NCBI RefSeq assembly: GCF_012489685.1
Contig: NC_080042.1
Coordinates: 26,541,158 to 26,605,157 of the forward strand
Source of the DNA: Lotus japonicus
Lineage: Eukaryota; Streptophyta; Magnoliopsida; Fabales; Fabaceae
Reading direction: 5' to 3'
Length of the DNA: 64,000 bases
The first letter of the stretch is position 1. Every line of letters starts with the position of its first letter. Shown here one piece after another: positions 34,576 to 46,820 of the stretch. The notes beneath the pieces are model-generated. The model saw only the letters and a list, made by a program, of their open reading frames with translations. It did no database searches and was not told where the DNA came from. Made by a program: the position numbers and the translations under genes.

Positions 34576-34580
34576 TTGAT

Positions 34581-35071
34581 TGTTTGTAACAAAGAGTTTG
34601 CACAAATAGCAAATATAAAGAGATGAAAATATCAATTGATAAAGATGCTTTGGGTCAACGATCATCCAATCCTCTCAAATCAACCTACCCTATGCAAATG
34701 AAACCTTGAATCAATCCCTTGTTGTTATAGCCTAGTTACTCACTCATTGATTCCTCACATGTGCAATTCTCCCACACTAAAAGCTAAGCCCAATTCCTTG
34801 TGTACTTAGTCATTTATATGAGGATTAATAGCATGCAATTTCAGGCTTACAAAACCCAACCCTCACTCTATTCCTAGAAGCAAGCATAGAAGGATCAATT
34901 TCAACCCAAGTCCCTAAACCACAAAAATCTTCCGATTTGATTATAGTTAATCAAGAAAGGGGTAGGAATTACAACTAGGAATTCATGAAATCACATTAAA
35001 CCCAAAGCATAAAGAGTACTAGCCACTCATGGCTAGGAAATCCATACAAGAAATGTAGAGAAAACCTGGAG
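34581..35071 (+). repeat. right part of the B/C target, unclassified repeat
   Basis: AT-rich, gene-free sequence continues the segment that ends at 11230 once the composite is removed. It stops where a Sirevirus RT fragment begins. No LTR ends, ORF or internal repeats allow a classification. Confidence 0.45.
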
Positions 35072-35366
35072 GACTCAAGTACTTTCTGGGCATACAAGTT
35101 GATCAAACACCAGAAGGAACGTACATTCATCATGGCAGAATCTATAATTGCTAAGACTCCAATGCATCCTACATGCATCCTGGAGAGAGAATATGCAAGT
35201 GGTAAAGTTTGTCAGAAGCTCTATCGTGGTATGATAGGATCACTTCTATACTTAACTGCATCTAGGCCAGATATTCTGTTTAGTGTTCATCTATGCGCTC
35301 GTTTCCAATCAGATCCTAGGGAAACGCACTTAACTGCTGTTAAGAGGATCCTGAGATATCTGAAAG
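35072..35366 (+). pseudogene. pol: Sirevirus RT/RNase H fragment
   Basis: About 295 bases match the part of pol from LKYFLGIQV to the YLKG segment of units B and C. An internal loss of some 40 bases (near 35130) removes the [10 protein letters not shown] part and breaks the frame; the frame from 35099 then reads [21 protein letters not shown]. At its right end it joins LTR sequence of element D directly, sharing only GGTA. It is a separate, older copy, not part of B/C or D. Confidence 0.82.
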
Positions 35367-35919
35367 GTAGCATTCCCATGCAGCGTTCAAACCCTAATCC
35401 TTGGAGTATAAATAGAGTCTGAAGATTGAAAGATGCGGTTGGAAGAATCTCACACGCGCAAGCTATATTCAAACCTTCTAAGCATTCTTTCATCTGAATT
35501 CATTGTGTTTACCATTAGCTTTTCAGAAGCAATTTCTTTGTAAACATTCTTTCTTAAACAGTTGTTTAATTACCTTTAGGAGATCAAGTTTGATCGGATC
35601 CTAGAGAAGACTAAGAGAGTGACTCTTGGTGTGAGCTAAGTCAGTGTATTGTTAGTCACTTGTAGGTTTCAAGTGCAGTTGTAACATTTACCTGATTAGT
35701 GGATTGCCTTCATTCTAAGAAGGAAGAAATCACCTTAACGGGTGGACTAGATTAGCTTGAGTGATTCATCAAGTGAACCAGGATAAAATCCTTGTGTGCT
35801 TTTCTATCTCTTATCTTAAGCACTTTGTTCTCGAAAGATTTGATAAAATCTTTAAGGTGGAAGTTTTATTCTGAAAACGTTATTCAAACCCCCCCTTTCT
35901 ACCGTTTTTCATACCTTCA
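35366..35919 (+). repeat. 5' LTR of D, truncated
   Basis: Only the last 554 bases of the LTR remain, from GGTAGCATTCC to ACCTTCA. The first 650 bases, including most of U3, were lost at the junction with the RT fragment. The primer-binding site TGGTATCAGAGC follows at 35922. Confidence 0.88.
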
Positions 35920-35991
35920 ATTGGTATCAGAGCGCAAGTTCTGATTACCACACCTAACAGTGTTCAGTGATCCGGGCCGGTGTGAAAAACA

Positions 35992-37899
35992 ATGGCTACC
36001 ACCAGTGAAACGCAAAAAGATGGTTACAATGCAAAGCCTCCCATGTTCGACGGTCAAAGGTTCGAATATTGGAAAGATAGACTTGAAAGTTTCTTTCTGG
36101 GTTTCGATGCAGATCTCTGGGATATTATTGTGGATGGCTATGAGCGTCCAGTTGATGCAGAAGGCAAGAAGATCCCAAGGTCAGAGATGACTGCAGATCA
36201 AAAGAAGCTTTACTCACAACATCACAAAGCTAGAGCAATTCTTCTAAGTGCTATCTCTTATGAAGAGTACCAGAAGATTACAGATCGTGAGTTTGCTAAG
36301 GGCATCTTTGAATCCTTAAAGATGTCTCATGAAGGAAACAAAAAAGTGAAGGAATCGAAGGCGTTGTCCTTGATTCAAAAGTATGAATCCTTCATCATGG
36401 AACCAAACGAGTCCATTGAAGAAATGTTCTCCAGATTTCAGTTGCTTGTAGCTGGAATATGACCTCTCAACAAGAGCTACACAACAAAAGATCATGTCAT
36501 AAGGGTCATCAGAAGTCTTCCTGAAAGCTGGATGCCCTTGGTGACTTCAATAGAACTTACGAGAGATGTTGAGCGTATGAGTTTAGAAGAACTCATCAGC
36601 ATACTGAAGTGTCATGAACTGAAGCGCTCAGAGATGCAAGATCTGAGGAAGAAGTCAATAGCCTTGAAATCCAAATCTGAGAAGGCTAAATCTGAGAAGT
36701 CAAAAGATCTCCAAGCTGAAGCAGAAGAATCTGAAGAAGCATTAGAAGATTCTGATGAAGATGAGTTGACTCTGATTTCAAAAAGGCTCAACCGTATCTG
36801 GAAGCACAGGCAGAGCAAGTACAAAGGCTCTGGAAAGGCCAAAGGAAATTTTGAATCCTCAGGCCAGAAGAAGTCCTCAATTAAGGAAGTCACATGCTTT
36901 GAGTGCAAAGAATCAGGGCACTACAAGAGTGACTGTCCAAAACTGAAAAAGGACAAAAGGCCAAAGAAGCACTTCAAGACAAAGAAAAGTCTGATGGTGA
37001 CCTTTGATGAATCAGAGTCAGAGGATGTTGACTCTGATGGTGAAGTCCAAGGACTCATGGCTATTGTCAAAGACAAAGGAGCAGAGTCAAAGGATGTTGT
37101 TGACTCTAACTCAGAATCAGAAGGAGATCCTAATTCAGACGATGAAAATGAGGTATTCGCTTCTTTCTCAACCTCTGAACTAAAACATGCTTTGTCTGAT
37201 ATCATGGATAAGTATAACTCCTTATTGTCTAAGCATAAAAAGTTGAAAAAGGACTTATCTGCTGTTTCTAAAACTCCTTATGAACATGAGAAAATTATTT
37301 CTGATTTGAAAAATTATAACCATGCTTTAGTAAATTCTAACTCTATGCTTAAGAACCAAATTGCTAAGTTAGAAGAAGTTATTGCCTGTGATGCCTCTAA
37401 TAGTAAGCATGAATCTAAATATGAAAAATCCTTTCAAAGATTCCTGGCTAAAAGCGTAGACAGAAGCTTAAAGGCTTCAATGATCCATGGCGTAAGCAGA
37501 AATGGAATGCATGGCATTGGCTATTCTAAACCAATTAGAAATGAGCCTCCTATGCTTAAAGCTAAATCCTTATATGAATGCTTTGTTCCCTCTGGTACTA
37601 TATTACCTGATCCTTTACCTGCTAAAGTTGCAAAACCCCCTCTCAAAAAGGAATCTTTCTCCATGTCTAAATATCATGCAAAAATTCATTTACATTATCA
37701 TGTTGAGAAAACCAAGGTGATCAGAACTTCTGGGGTAACTAACAAGAGAGGACCCAGAAAGTGGGTACCTAAGGATAAGATTATCTATGTTGCAGATATT
37801 CTTGATAGCTCCAATGAAACACCAATCATGGTATCTGGACAGTGGATGCTCGCGTCACATGACGGGAGAAAGGCGTATGTTCCAAGAGCTAAAACTTAA
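35992..37899 (+). pseudogene. gag: Sirevirus gag, element D, one in-frame stop
   Basis: The gene has the same layout as unit B gag: N-terminal domain, acidic linker, zinc knuckle [14 protein letters not shown] and the [10 protein letters not shown] linker. A TGA at 36460-36462 replaces the Arg codon of the sequence AGIRPLNK, cutting the frame after 156 residues. The downstream part (from 36463, first ATG 36532) stays open to 37899. Gag again ends over the protease region with pol one base ahead. Confidence 0.88.
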
Positions 37900-40326
37900 G
37901 CCAGGAGGCGAAGTTGGCTTTGGTGGCAACGAAAAGGGTAAAATTGTTGGTACTGGTACTATTTGTGTAGATAGTAGTACATGCATTGATAATGTTTTAT
38001 TGGTAGACGGTTTAACTCATAACTTATTGTCTATAAGTCAATTAGCTGACAAGGGTTATGATGTTATCTTCAATCAAAAGTCATGCCGGGCTGTAAGTCA
38101 GATCGATGGCTCTGTTCTGTTTAACAACAAGAGGAAGAACAACATTTATAAGATCAGATTATCTGAGTTGGAGGCTCAGAATGTGAAGTGCCTTCTGTCT
38201 GTTAATGAAGAGCCATGGGTATGGCATAGACGGTTAGGGCATGCCCGTATGAGAATGATTTCTCAGCTGAGTAAGCTAAACCTTGTCAGGGGCTTACCCA
38301 CTCTGAAGTTCTCTTCAGATGCTCTTTGTGAAGCATGTCAGAAGGGCAAATTCACAAAAGTCCCTTTCAAGGCAAAGAATGTTGTATCAACCTCAAGGCC
38401 GTTGGAACTTCTGCATATCGACCTGTTTGGACCAGTGAAAACTGAGTCTATATGTGGCAAGAGATATGGGATGGTCATTGTTGACGACTATAGTCGCTGG
38501 ACATGGGTAAAATTTCTAACCCACAAGGATGAGTCTCATGCTGTGTTCTCTACCTTCATTGCCAAAGTACAAAATGAGAAGGCTTGTAGGATTGTGCGTG
38601 TCAGAAGTGACCATGGTGGAGAGTTTGAGAATGACAAGTTTGTGAGTCTGTTTGATTCCTATGGAATTGCACATGATTTCTCTTGTCCTAGAACTCCTCA
38701 ACAAAATGGTGTTGTTGAGAGGAAGAACAGAACTCTTCAGGAGATGGCAAGAACCATGCTCCAAGAAACTGGCATGGCTAAGCACTTTTGGGCAGAGGCA
38801 GTAAACCCAGCGTGTTACATTCAGAACAGAATCTCTGTGAGACCAATTCTGAATAAGACTCCTTATGAATTGTGGAAGAATATAAAACCCAACATTTCTT
38901 ATTTTCATCCTTTTGGTTGTGTTTGTTATGTTCTTAACACTAAGGATAGATTGCATAAATTTGATGCTAAATCGTCTAAATGTCTACTACTTGGTTACTC
39001 TGATAGATCTAAAGGTTTTAGATTTTATAATACTGATGCTAAAACAATTGAAGAATCTATACATGTTAGATTTGATGATAAGCTTGACTCTGATCAATCA
39101 AAGCTAGTTGAGAAGTTTGCAGATTTAAGCATAAATGTTTCTGACAAAGGCAAAGCTCCAGAGGAAGTTGAGCCAGAGGAAGATGAACCAGAAGAAGCTG
39201 GTCCCTCTGATTCACAGACTCAGAAGAAGAGCAGAATCACTGCGGCTCACCCTAAGGATTTGATTCTGGGCAACAAAGATGAACCAGTCAGAACCAGATC
39301 AGCCTTCAGACCCTCTGAAGAGACCTTGCTTAGTCTGAAAGGATTGGTGTCCTTAATTGAACCCAAGTCAATTGATGAAGCTCTTCAGGACAAGGACTGG
39401 ATTCTGGCTATGGAAGAAGAACTGAATCAATTTTCCAAAAATGATGTCTGGAGCATAGTGAAGAAGCTTCAAAGTGTCCATGTAATTGGAACCAAATGGG
39501 TGTTCAGAAACAAGTTGAATGAGAAGGGTGATGTAGTCAGAAACAAGGCAAGGCTAATTGCTCAAGGCTATAGTCAGCAGGAAGGAATAGACTACACTGA
39601 AACATTTGCTCCAGTAGCAAGACTAGAATCAATCAGACTGCTGATTTCCTTCTCAGTGAATCACAACATAATTCTACATCAGATGGATGTTAAGAGTGCC
39701 TTCCTAAATGGATACATATCAGAGGAAGTCTACGTTCATCAACCCCCAGGTTTTGAGGATGAGAAGAACCCAGACCATGTTTTCAAGTTGAAGAAATCTC
39801 TATATGGTCTGAAACAAGCTCCCAGAGCAAGGTATGAGAGACTCAGCTCATTCCTTCTGGAGAATGAGTTTGTAAGGGGTAAAGTAGATACAACTCTCTT
39901 TTGCAAAACTTACAAAGATGATATCTTAATTGTGCAAATTTATGTTGATGATATTATATTTGGTTCTGCTAATCAATCTCTTTGCAAAGAATTTTCTGAG
40001 ATGATGCAGGCTGAATTTGAGATGAGTATGATGGGAGAACTCAAGTACTCTCTGGGAATAGAAGTTGATCAAACACCAGAAGGAACATATATCCATCAGA
40101 GCAAATACACTAAAGAACTTCTGAAGAAGTTCAATATGCTGGAATCAACAGTTGCTAAGACTCCAATGCATCCTACATGCATTCTGGAGAAAGAAGATGG
40201 AAGTGGTAAAGTTTGTCAGAAGCTCTATCGTGGTATGATAGGATCACTTCTATACTTAATTGCATCTAGGCCAGACATATTGTTTAGTGTTCATTTATGT
40301 GCTCGTTTCCAATCAGATCCAAGGGA
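37787..40326 (+). pseudogene. pol: Sirevirus pol, element D, RNase H deleted
   Basis: Protease ([12 protein letters not shown]), integrase with its DDE residues, and RT with YVDDIIFG are all readable in one frame, overlapping gag in the +1 position as in unit B. The frame runs into a deletion after [10 protein letters not shown]: the RNase H domain and the first half of ORF3 are missing, and the open frame ends at 40354 in ORF3-derived sequence. Some otherwise constant residues are changed, for example PRARY for PRAWY and KYSLGIEV for KYFLGIQV, as expected for a dead copy. Confidence 0.87.
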
Positions 40327-40327
40327 A

Positions 40328-41583
40328 TATGCTTCAAACCCCAAGACCTTCTGAACCAACCTCACCCATAACCATTCAATACAACCCACTCACCTCTGAA
40401 CCCATTATTCTCGAACAAGGAAAACCTGAACCTAGAACTTTTGATCACTCTGTCCCCAGAGCATCAGAACGTCCTGATCGTAGAACCACTGATACTGATT
40501 CCTCAACTCCTTATACTCCTGTATCATTTCCTACCAATGTTGCTGACTCCTCACCCTCCAACAACTCTGAATCAATTCGTAAGTTTCACGAAGTTAGGAA
40601 AGAAAAAGAGTCTGCCATTCCTGAGTACTACCTCACAGTACCTAGCCCTAGGAGATACCCTGGACCTAGACCAGAACGTCTAGTCGACCCAGATCATCCT
40701 ATCCAGGCTGACCCTTTGCATGAAGCAGACCCTTTAGCCCAACAAGTTCAACCAGACCAAGTTCAACAAGAACCCATTCAACCAGAACCAGAAAACTCAG
40801 TGTCTAACCACTCTTCGGTTAGATCACCACGTTGAAACCTCTGAACCCAACCTTGAGACCCACACTTCAAATGTCCAAACCTTAGATGTAGGTTCTCCTC
40901 AAGGTGCCTCTGAGGCAAATAGCAGCAACCACCCCACCTCTCCTGAAACCAATCTCTCCATTGTTCCCTATACCTACCTCAAGCCAAACTCTCTTCTTGA
41001 GTGCATCAGTGTCTTTAATCATGAAGCTTCACTGATGATTCGCAATGTGCAAGGTCACACTGACCTTAGTGAGAACTCTGACTCTGTTGCTGAAGAATGG
41101 AATCGTCTGAGTAATTGGTTAGTTGCTCAAGTTCCTGTTATGATGAGTCATCTCACTGCGGAAAGGGATCAGAGGATTGAGGCTGCTAATCAGCGGTTTG
41201 ACAGAAGGGTTGCTATGATTGAACAACAGCAAAGAACTAAGTTACTTGAAGCTGTTGAAGAAGCAAGAAGAAAGAAAGGACAAGCAGAAGAAGTTGCTCG
41301 TCATGAGGCTGAAAGAATTGCAAATGCAAAGTTAGAAGCTGAAAGGCTAGAAGCTGAAGCTGAAGCTATCAGATGTCAAGCTCTTGCACCAGTGCTTTTC
41401 ACTCATGCTGATTCTGATTCCACTCAAGCTCCTCACTCTGCTCAGAATGTTCCATCTACCTCTGCACAACCAAGTTCTTCCAGACTTGACATCATGGAAC
41501 AACGTCTCAACTCTCATGAGATTCTGCTGATGGAAATGAATCGAGCTCTTAAAGAACTTCTGCGTCGCTCTAACAAGCCTTAA
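40328..41583 (+). pseudogene. Sirevirus ORF3, element D, C-terminal part
   Basis: The sequence corresponds to about the last 420 residues of ORF3 in unit C. It starts in the Pro-rich middle (VRKEKESAIPEYYLT, YPGPRPERLVDPD), has a frameshift with a stop at 40835 after SSVRSPR, and is then open to 41583. The end has FNHEASLMIRNVQGHTDLSE, the Ala/Glu/Arg coiled coil and the LDIMEQRLNSHEILL helix. Length and motif order are well kept relative to unit C. The N-terminal domain is missing through the pol-ORF3 deletion. Confidence 0.85.
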
Positions 41584-41819
41584 TTCTTAGGATTTCTTTA
41601 GTCTTTCTTCTTCTTATTTAACTTTTAGTTTTTTGTTTTTCTTGTTTTAAGATATTTGCTTTATATATTATACTTGTTTAATCTCTTCAGTATTTGTTCA
41701 TTCTGTGTTTATTATTGCATCCATTATAACACATGTTTATTAAAACAATTCTTTATTCATAATAAACCATTTCAATACATAATACATTATTCTCTACATC
41801 TAGAATGGAGGATCCTTCC

Positions 41820-42191
41820 TCATTCTTCTGCACTCCCGGCGCTGTCCGATCTGTCCTTCTCCAGGCGATCCAGCGTATACTCTATGTTTCTGAGTTTCAT
41901 ACTCAGATCTTCCCTCTCCAGACTATCTTCAATAGTCTTGAGTCTTCTCTCAGCTGCTTCCTTCTCCTCCAGAAGATTCAGCTCCAGCTGGCAGAGCTCC
42001 TGAATCTCCTCCACAAAGTAGAGGAATTCTTTCAAATCTTTTTCCAGCTCTGGACCAAGATCTTCTTCAAGCAGTGTCTTCGTCAGCTCGTGTATCGTTC
42101 GTGTACCATCAGGGTGCCGAATGTTAAGGAATATGTCTTCCTCGAAGGCTTTCCTTCTGAGCTCTTCATGTGCAACCATGTATGAAGCCAT
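41820..42191 (-). pseudogene. Sirevirus antisense ORF, element D
   Basis: The ATG at 42191 (AATATGGCT) opens a 123-residue frame that aligns with the unit C antisense ORF for about 115 codons with no internal indel. The first eight residues and scattered positions differ, while EELRRKAFEED, FLNIRHPDGT, KTLLEEDLGPE and EYTLDRLEK are kept. A one-base loss near 41845 changes the last residues (ending SAGSAEE instead of the MRKDPPF end). A TATA-like TATATAAAG lies at 42241-42249, 50-58 bases before the ATG. Apart from the tail the gene looks intact, although gag and pol of this copy are dead. Confidence 0.65.
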
Positions 42192-42433
42192 ATTTTTTAT
42201 GGTATTAATCTTGTTGTGAAGCTTACTCCGTTTCTACTCGCTTTATATAAGCATTCCCTTCTCTCCGGAAGTTATTGCTACTGTAGTTTCTCAAGGATAA
42301 ATCCTTGGTAACTGAAGCTTCTCTTTACTCCCGTGGCCGGTGGTAAACGTTCTACACATGCATTAATTATTTCTTTAATTCACTAAATTCGGTCATTCAT
42401 TCTCCATCTTTTCGAACTTAGTCCTTCCTTCAG

Positions 42434-42964
42434 GGGGAGTACCTAGTACTTCAAGCTAAGTTTTTCACACCCCAAGCTTTTTGCTTATGACAAAAAGGGG
42501 GAGTACAACTCAAAGTTTTTGATGTATATGCTGATTAGTGTGATTTATTTATTTGGAGAACTTAAGAGTTCCACTGCTATGACCATAGATATGTCACTAG
42601 GCAAATACAAGGAATACATTTCACTTCCTCTGAAGTGATTTTATTTGACTCTGATACCCTGCCTGTGACTCTGAATACTTATGCGCTCTAATTATTTTAT
42701 TTCATCTATGTCATGCGCCTTCACTCTGAACTCTTATATTATTTAGCTCAGAATCTAGACACTACTAATGCTTTCGTTAAGTCTTAGATTCAGGGGGAGC
42801 TAAGCTCAGAATCAAGTTGTAACTTGGATTCCGAATGAGCAAAATAAACCATTCACATCAGGATAAGTCTAATTCTTTTCTTTATACTCTGAGTGAATTC
42901 AGTTTATTGTTTAAGAATTGTTCATCAAAATACTTGGTTTTGTCATCATCAAAAAGGGGGGGAT
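42434..42964 (+). other. polypurine tracts of element D
   Basis: GGGGGAG-type tracts recur at about 42434, 42496 and 42792, with the final AAAAAGGGGGGG directly before the LTR at 42965. The number and spacing match unit C. No gene is present in this stretch. Confidence 0.75.
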
Positions 42965-44158
42965 TGTAAGATCAAGTTTTGATCGTGTAGTACAACTCTA
43001 TATTTTGATGATTACAAGTTAACATTTTAGTATGAACAATTATGGTACTCTAACGTGTTTTTCTGAGTGTGCTATTTACAGGCTCTGACCTCTATTTTAT
43101 CTCACACAAATCAGAAACACTGTGCTTAAAGAGTGACCCATGCAACGCTTTCGCAACATCTATGTTCACTCTGAACAGTAGAAAAGCTTCAGAAGATCTG
43201 AAGCCATACAAGCTCTGATATGGACCCAGTCACTTGAAGTTCTGAAGATCAAGACGTTCTGACAACCCAGACACTCTGAAGGTTCAGATGTTCTGATTGT
43301 GTAGAAGACTCTGAAGATCCAGAAGCTGAAAAGTGGAATCTCTAAATTCCAGAAGCAAGATGGCTCTGAAGACCAAGTACTTCCCTCTGACTTCAGAATC
43401 AGAAGGTACAACGGTCAGAGGATCTCTGCTTCCCTCTGACTCTGATCAACGAGCTTCACAAGTTCCAACACGAAGCATTCCTCTGATCAGAAGTCTACTA
43501 GTTTAAAGGTCAAGTCACTTTCCAAAGTACAAAAGCAAATGTACTATCCTGACGACCTACCTAACATTCTCAGCCACAGCAGAAGCTGGAATTTCCAGAA
43601 CTGCCCTCCAACGGTAGCATTCCCATGCAGCGTTCAAACCCTAATCCTTGGAGTATAAATAGAGGCTGAAGATTGAAAGATGCGGTTGGAAGAATCTCAC
43701 ACGCGCAAGCTATATTCAAACCTTCTAAGCATTCTTTCATCTGAATTCATTGTGTTTACCATTAGCTTTTCAAAAGTAATTTCTTTGTAAACATTCTTTC
43801 TTAAACAGTTGTTTAATTACCTTTAGGAGATCAAGTTTGATCGGATCCTAGAGAAGACTAAGAGAGTGAATCTTAGTGTGATCTAAGTCAGTGTATTGTT
43901 AGTAACTTGTAGGTTTCAAGTGCAGTTGTAACATTTACCTGATTAGTGGATTGCCTTCATTCTAAGAAGGAAGAAATCACCTTAACGGGTGGACTGGATT
44001 AGCTTGAGTGATTCATCAAGTGAACCAGGATAAAATCCTTGTGTGGTTTTCTATCTCTTATCTTAAGCACTTTGTTCTCGAAAGATTTGATAAAATCTTT
44101 AAGGTGGAAGTTTTATTCTGAAAACGTTATTCAAACCCCCCCTTTCTACCGTTTTTCA
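42965..44158 (+). repeat. 3' LTR of element D, last bases missing
   Basis: The LTR opens TGTAAGATCAAG, carries TATAAATA at 43654-43661, and runs to CCGTTTTTCA. Its own 5' LTR continues TACCTTCA, so about eight terminal bases were lost where the Athila-like sequence begins. Confidence 0.88.
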
Positions 44159-46820
44159 AGTTTGTAGTTTTTCATTGCATTGAACAGGTATTACTAACCT
44201 TTCTTTGGTTGTGTATTTCAGTTTATGCAAGGTAGGCTTGGCACGGATCCATTGGAGTTTGATCCGGAGCCTGAACGTACCCTCCATCGTCGTCGAGCAG
44301 AGAGCTGCTGAGATAGCCGCCATGGCTGCCCATATGACGGAGGAGGAATTGCAAGCCCACATTGAAGAAAGAGTGAATGAGGTTGACTTCAAGAGCAAGA
44401 AGCGGAGAATGCCAATCGTTCTCTTAGAGACCTCACCTCGGCTGCCATGAGCTACGATTATCCGGGCAGCATAGTTTCCCCCGATGGCACGGGAAATTTT
44501 GAGCTGAGGCCGGCATTCATTAATTTGGTGAGCCAAAATCAGTATGGTGGAGGTGCTCTTGAAGATCCTCATGCACACATGGAGCGGTTCATCCGCAATT
44601 GCAACACCTACAGAGTTCAGAATGTTTCAGCGGACACCATTCGCTTGAGTTTGTTCCCTTTTTCATTGAGGGATACTGCTGAAGAGTGGTTGAATTCACA
44701 GCCCCAAGGTAGCATCACATCTTGGGAAGACTTGGCTGAGAAATTCACCACAAGGTTTGTTCCAAGAGCCCTCTTGAGAAAGCTCAAGAACGACATCATG
44801 ACTTTTGCTCAATCCACCGATGAGAATCTTTATGAAGCTTGGGAAAGGTTCAAAAAGCTCTTGAGGAGGTGTCCTCAACACAACCTTACCCAAGCTGAAC
44901 AAGTAGCAAAGTTCTATGATGGTCTCCAATATTCTTCGAGGTTTGGCTTGGATGCGGCTTCAAACGGTGAGTTCGATGCCTTACTTCCACAAGTGGGGTA
45001 CGAGTTGATTGAAAAAATGGATATAAGGGCCATGAACTCAAGTAATGAACGCCAAGCCCGAAGAGGGGTCCTAGAGGTTGAGGCTTATGATCAACTTATG
45101 GCCTCCAACAAGCAACTCTCCAAGCAAATGAATGAGATTCAAAATCAAATGAAGACTACCAAGATTGGTGGTCGAGTTGCCAAATTGGAGTGTGTGACTT
45201 GTGGAGGACCACATGACAGCGAGGAATGCACAGAGACTAGACCGGAGGAGGAAGTGAAGGCCATGGGTCAAGCTCGGAATGACCCGTTTTCAAATACATA
45301 CAATCCAGGATGGAGGAATCACCCTAATTTCTCTTGGAGGCAAGGTAACAATGGGCAAGGGAGTGGCTATCAAAGGCAATTTCCTAGCCAAGGTTTCCAA
45401 GGTCAAAGCTCAAGGCAGCCACAAGAGAGAGTAGAAGGTGAAAGTGCAGGTTCCAAGAAAAGCTTAGAGGAGTTGGTGGAAACTTTCATCAACCGGACAG
45501 AGAATAATTACAAGAATCAAGAGGCGGCTATCAAGAATCTTGAGAATCAATTTGGCCAGCTGGCCAAGCAAATAGCCGAAAGACCTCAAGGTAAGTTTCC
45601 TTCCGACACTATCCCCAATCCTAAGCAAGAAAATGCCTCTGTTGTAGCCACTAGAAGTGGGAGAGTGATGAGTGAATTGAAGAAAAAAACAGAGGGCGAA
45701 AAAATTGAGGAGATAGTTGAGGGAGAAGTTGTGGTACCCATCAAGACTAAGGAAGTTATAGATCCCACTCCTAGGGTTAGCAAGGTCCCTTTTCCTAAGG
45801 CCTTGACTAAGAAAAACATAGACAAGAAGTTCTCAAAGTTTGCGGAGGTTTTCAAGAAACTCCACATTAATATCCCTTTTGTCGATGCATTGGAACAAGT
45901 GCCCATGTATGCTAGGTTCATGAGGGATATCTTGTCTAAGAGGAGAAGTTTAAAGGGGGTTGATGAGACGGTAGTATTGACAGAAGAGTGTAGTGCCATC
46001 TTGCAGCGTAAGATGCCAATGAAAAGAAGAGACCCCGAAAGTTTCACTATTCCGGTGGAGGTGGAAGGGATGGCAGAAGTAGAAGCACTTTGTGATTTGG
46101 GGGCGAGGATCAACTTGATGCCGCTTACCATGTTTGAGAGGTTGGATCTGGGAGAGGTGACACCAACAATGCTTTCTTTACAAATGGCAGATCGGTCCCT
46201 CAAGACACCATATGGGATTGTGGAGGATGTTATGGTGAGGGTGGACAAGTATGTGTTCCCCGTGGATTTCGTTGTGCTTGACATGGAAGAAGATGAGAAG
46301 ATTCCACTCATTCTTGGCCGACCATTCTTAGCTACTGGTAGGGCTAAGATTGATGTCGACAAGGGTCATCTCATCCTTCGTGTTGGTAAGGAAAAGGTAA
46401 GATTCTCTGTTTTCAATCCCATTTTAGAGACTAACCATGTTGATGACTTTGTCTGTGATATGATCGAAAGTGTTCCAAAGGTTCAAGAAGAGACCCCCAA
46501 GGTGGAAAAGAAAGATGTCGAGCTACCCTCGACTCTTATAAAGCTTGTGAGTGGTAACAAGTATGGGGGGTCAAAGTACGAGAATCTCCATGCACATATG
46601 GTGAAGTTTTCCCTAGCTTGTTCTCTTGGCAAGAAGGAAGGGATGAGCGATGATGATTTGAAAATCAAACTTTTTCCCCACTCCTTGACCAAGGGAGCAA
46701 GAGCATGGTTTGATGAGCAAGAAGACATAACCTCATGGGAGGATTTGTTTCGAAGGTTTTGTGCAAGGTTCTTGCCTTGCGATTGTGGTAAGTCATTTGG
46801 AAGTAAGGAATTTCCTTCCT
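44159..46820 (+). mobile_element. Athila-like gypsy element, gag-protease part
   Basis: Gypsy gag and protease of Athila type are present without a 5' LTR or primer-binding site; the left edge abuts the 3' LTR of D. RT, RNase H and integrase of this element are absent. Its right end joins first another gag fragment and then a Tat-type integrase. Confidence 0.8.

Larger units (their letters stand above)
11226..34580. mobile_element. Sirevirus composite B/C with target duplication TTGAT
   Basis: The outer LTRs (11231-12444 and 33362-34575) are both 1214 bp. By eye they differ at one position, near 12151 against 34281. They are flanked by the same five bases, TTGAT, at 11226-11230 and 34576-34580, so the whole block behaves as a single insertion event. 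Inside are two nearly identical internal regions separated by LTR sequence that contains a 100-N gap. Either a recombined tandem element (LTR-int-LTR-int-LTR) or one element duplicated by scaffolding would give this picture. Near-identical LTRs mean a recent insertion. Confidence 0.88.
35366..44158 (+). mobile_element. Sirevirus element D, truncated and internally deleted
   Basis: D contains a 5'-truncated LTR (35366-35919), primer-binding site (35922-35933), gag, pol lacking most of RNase H, the C-terminal half of ORF3, an antisense ORF, four polypurine tracts and a 3' LTR. It is a distinct subfamily from B/C, differing by several percent. The two LTRs differ at about nine positions over the 550 bases they share, so it is older than B/C. 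Confidence 0.9.
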
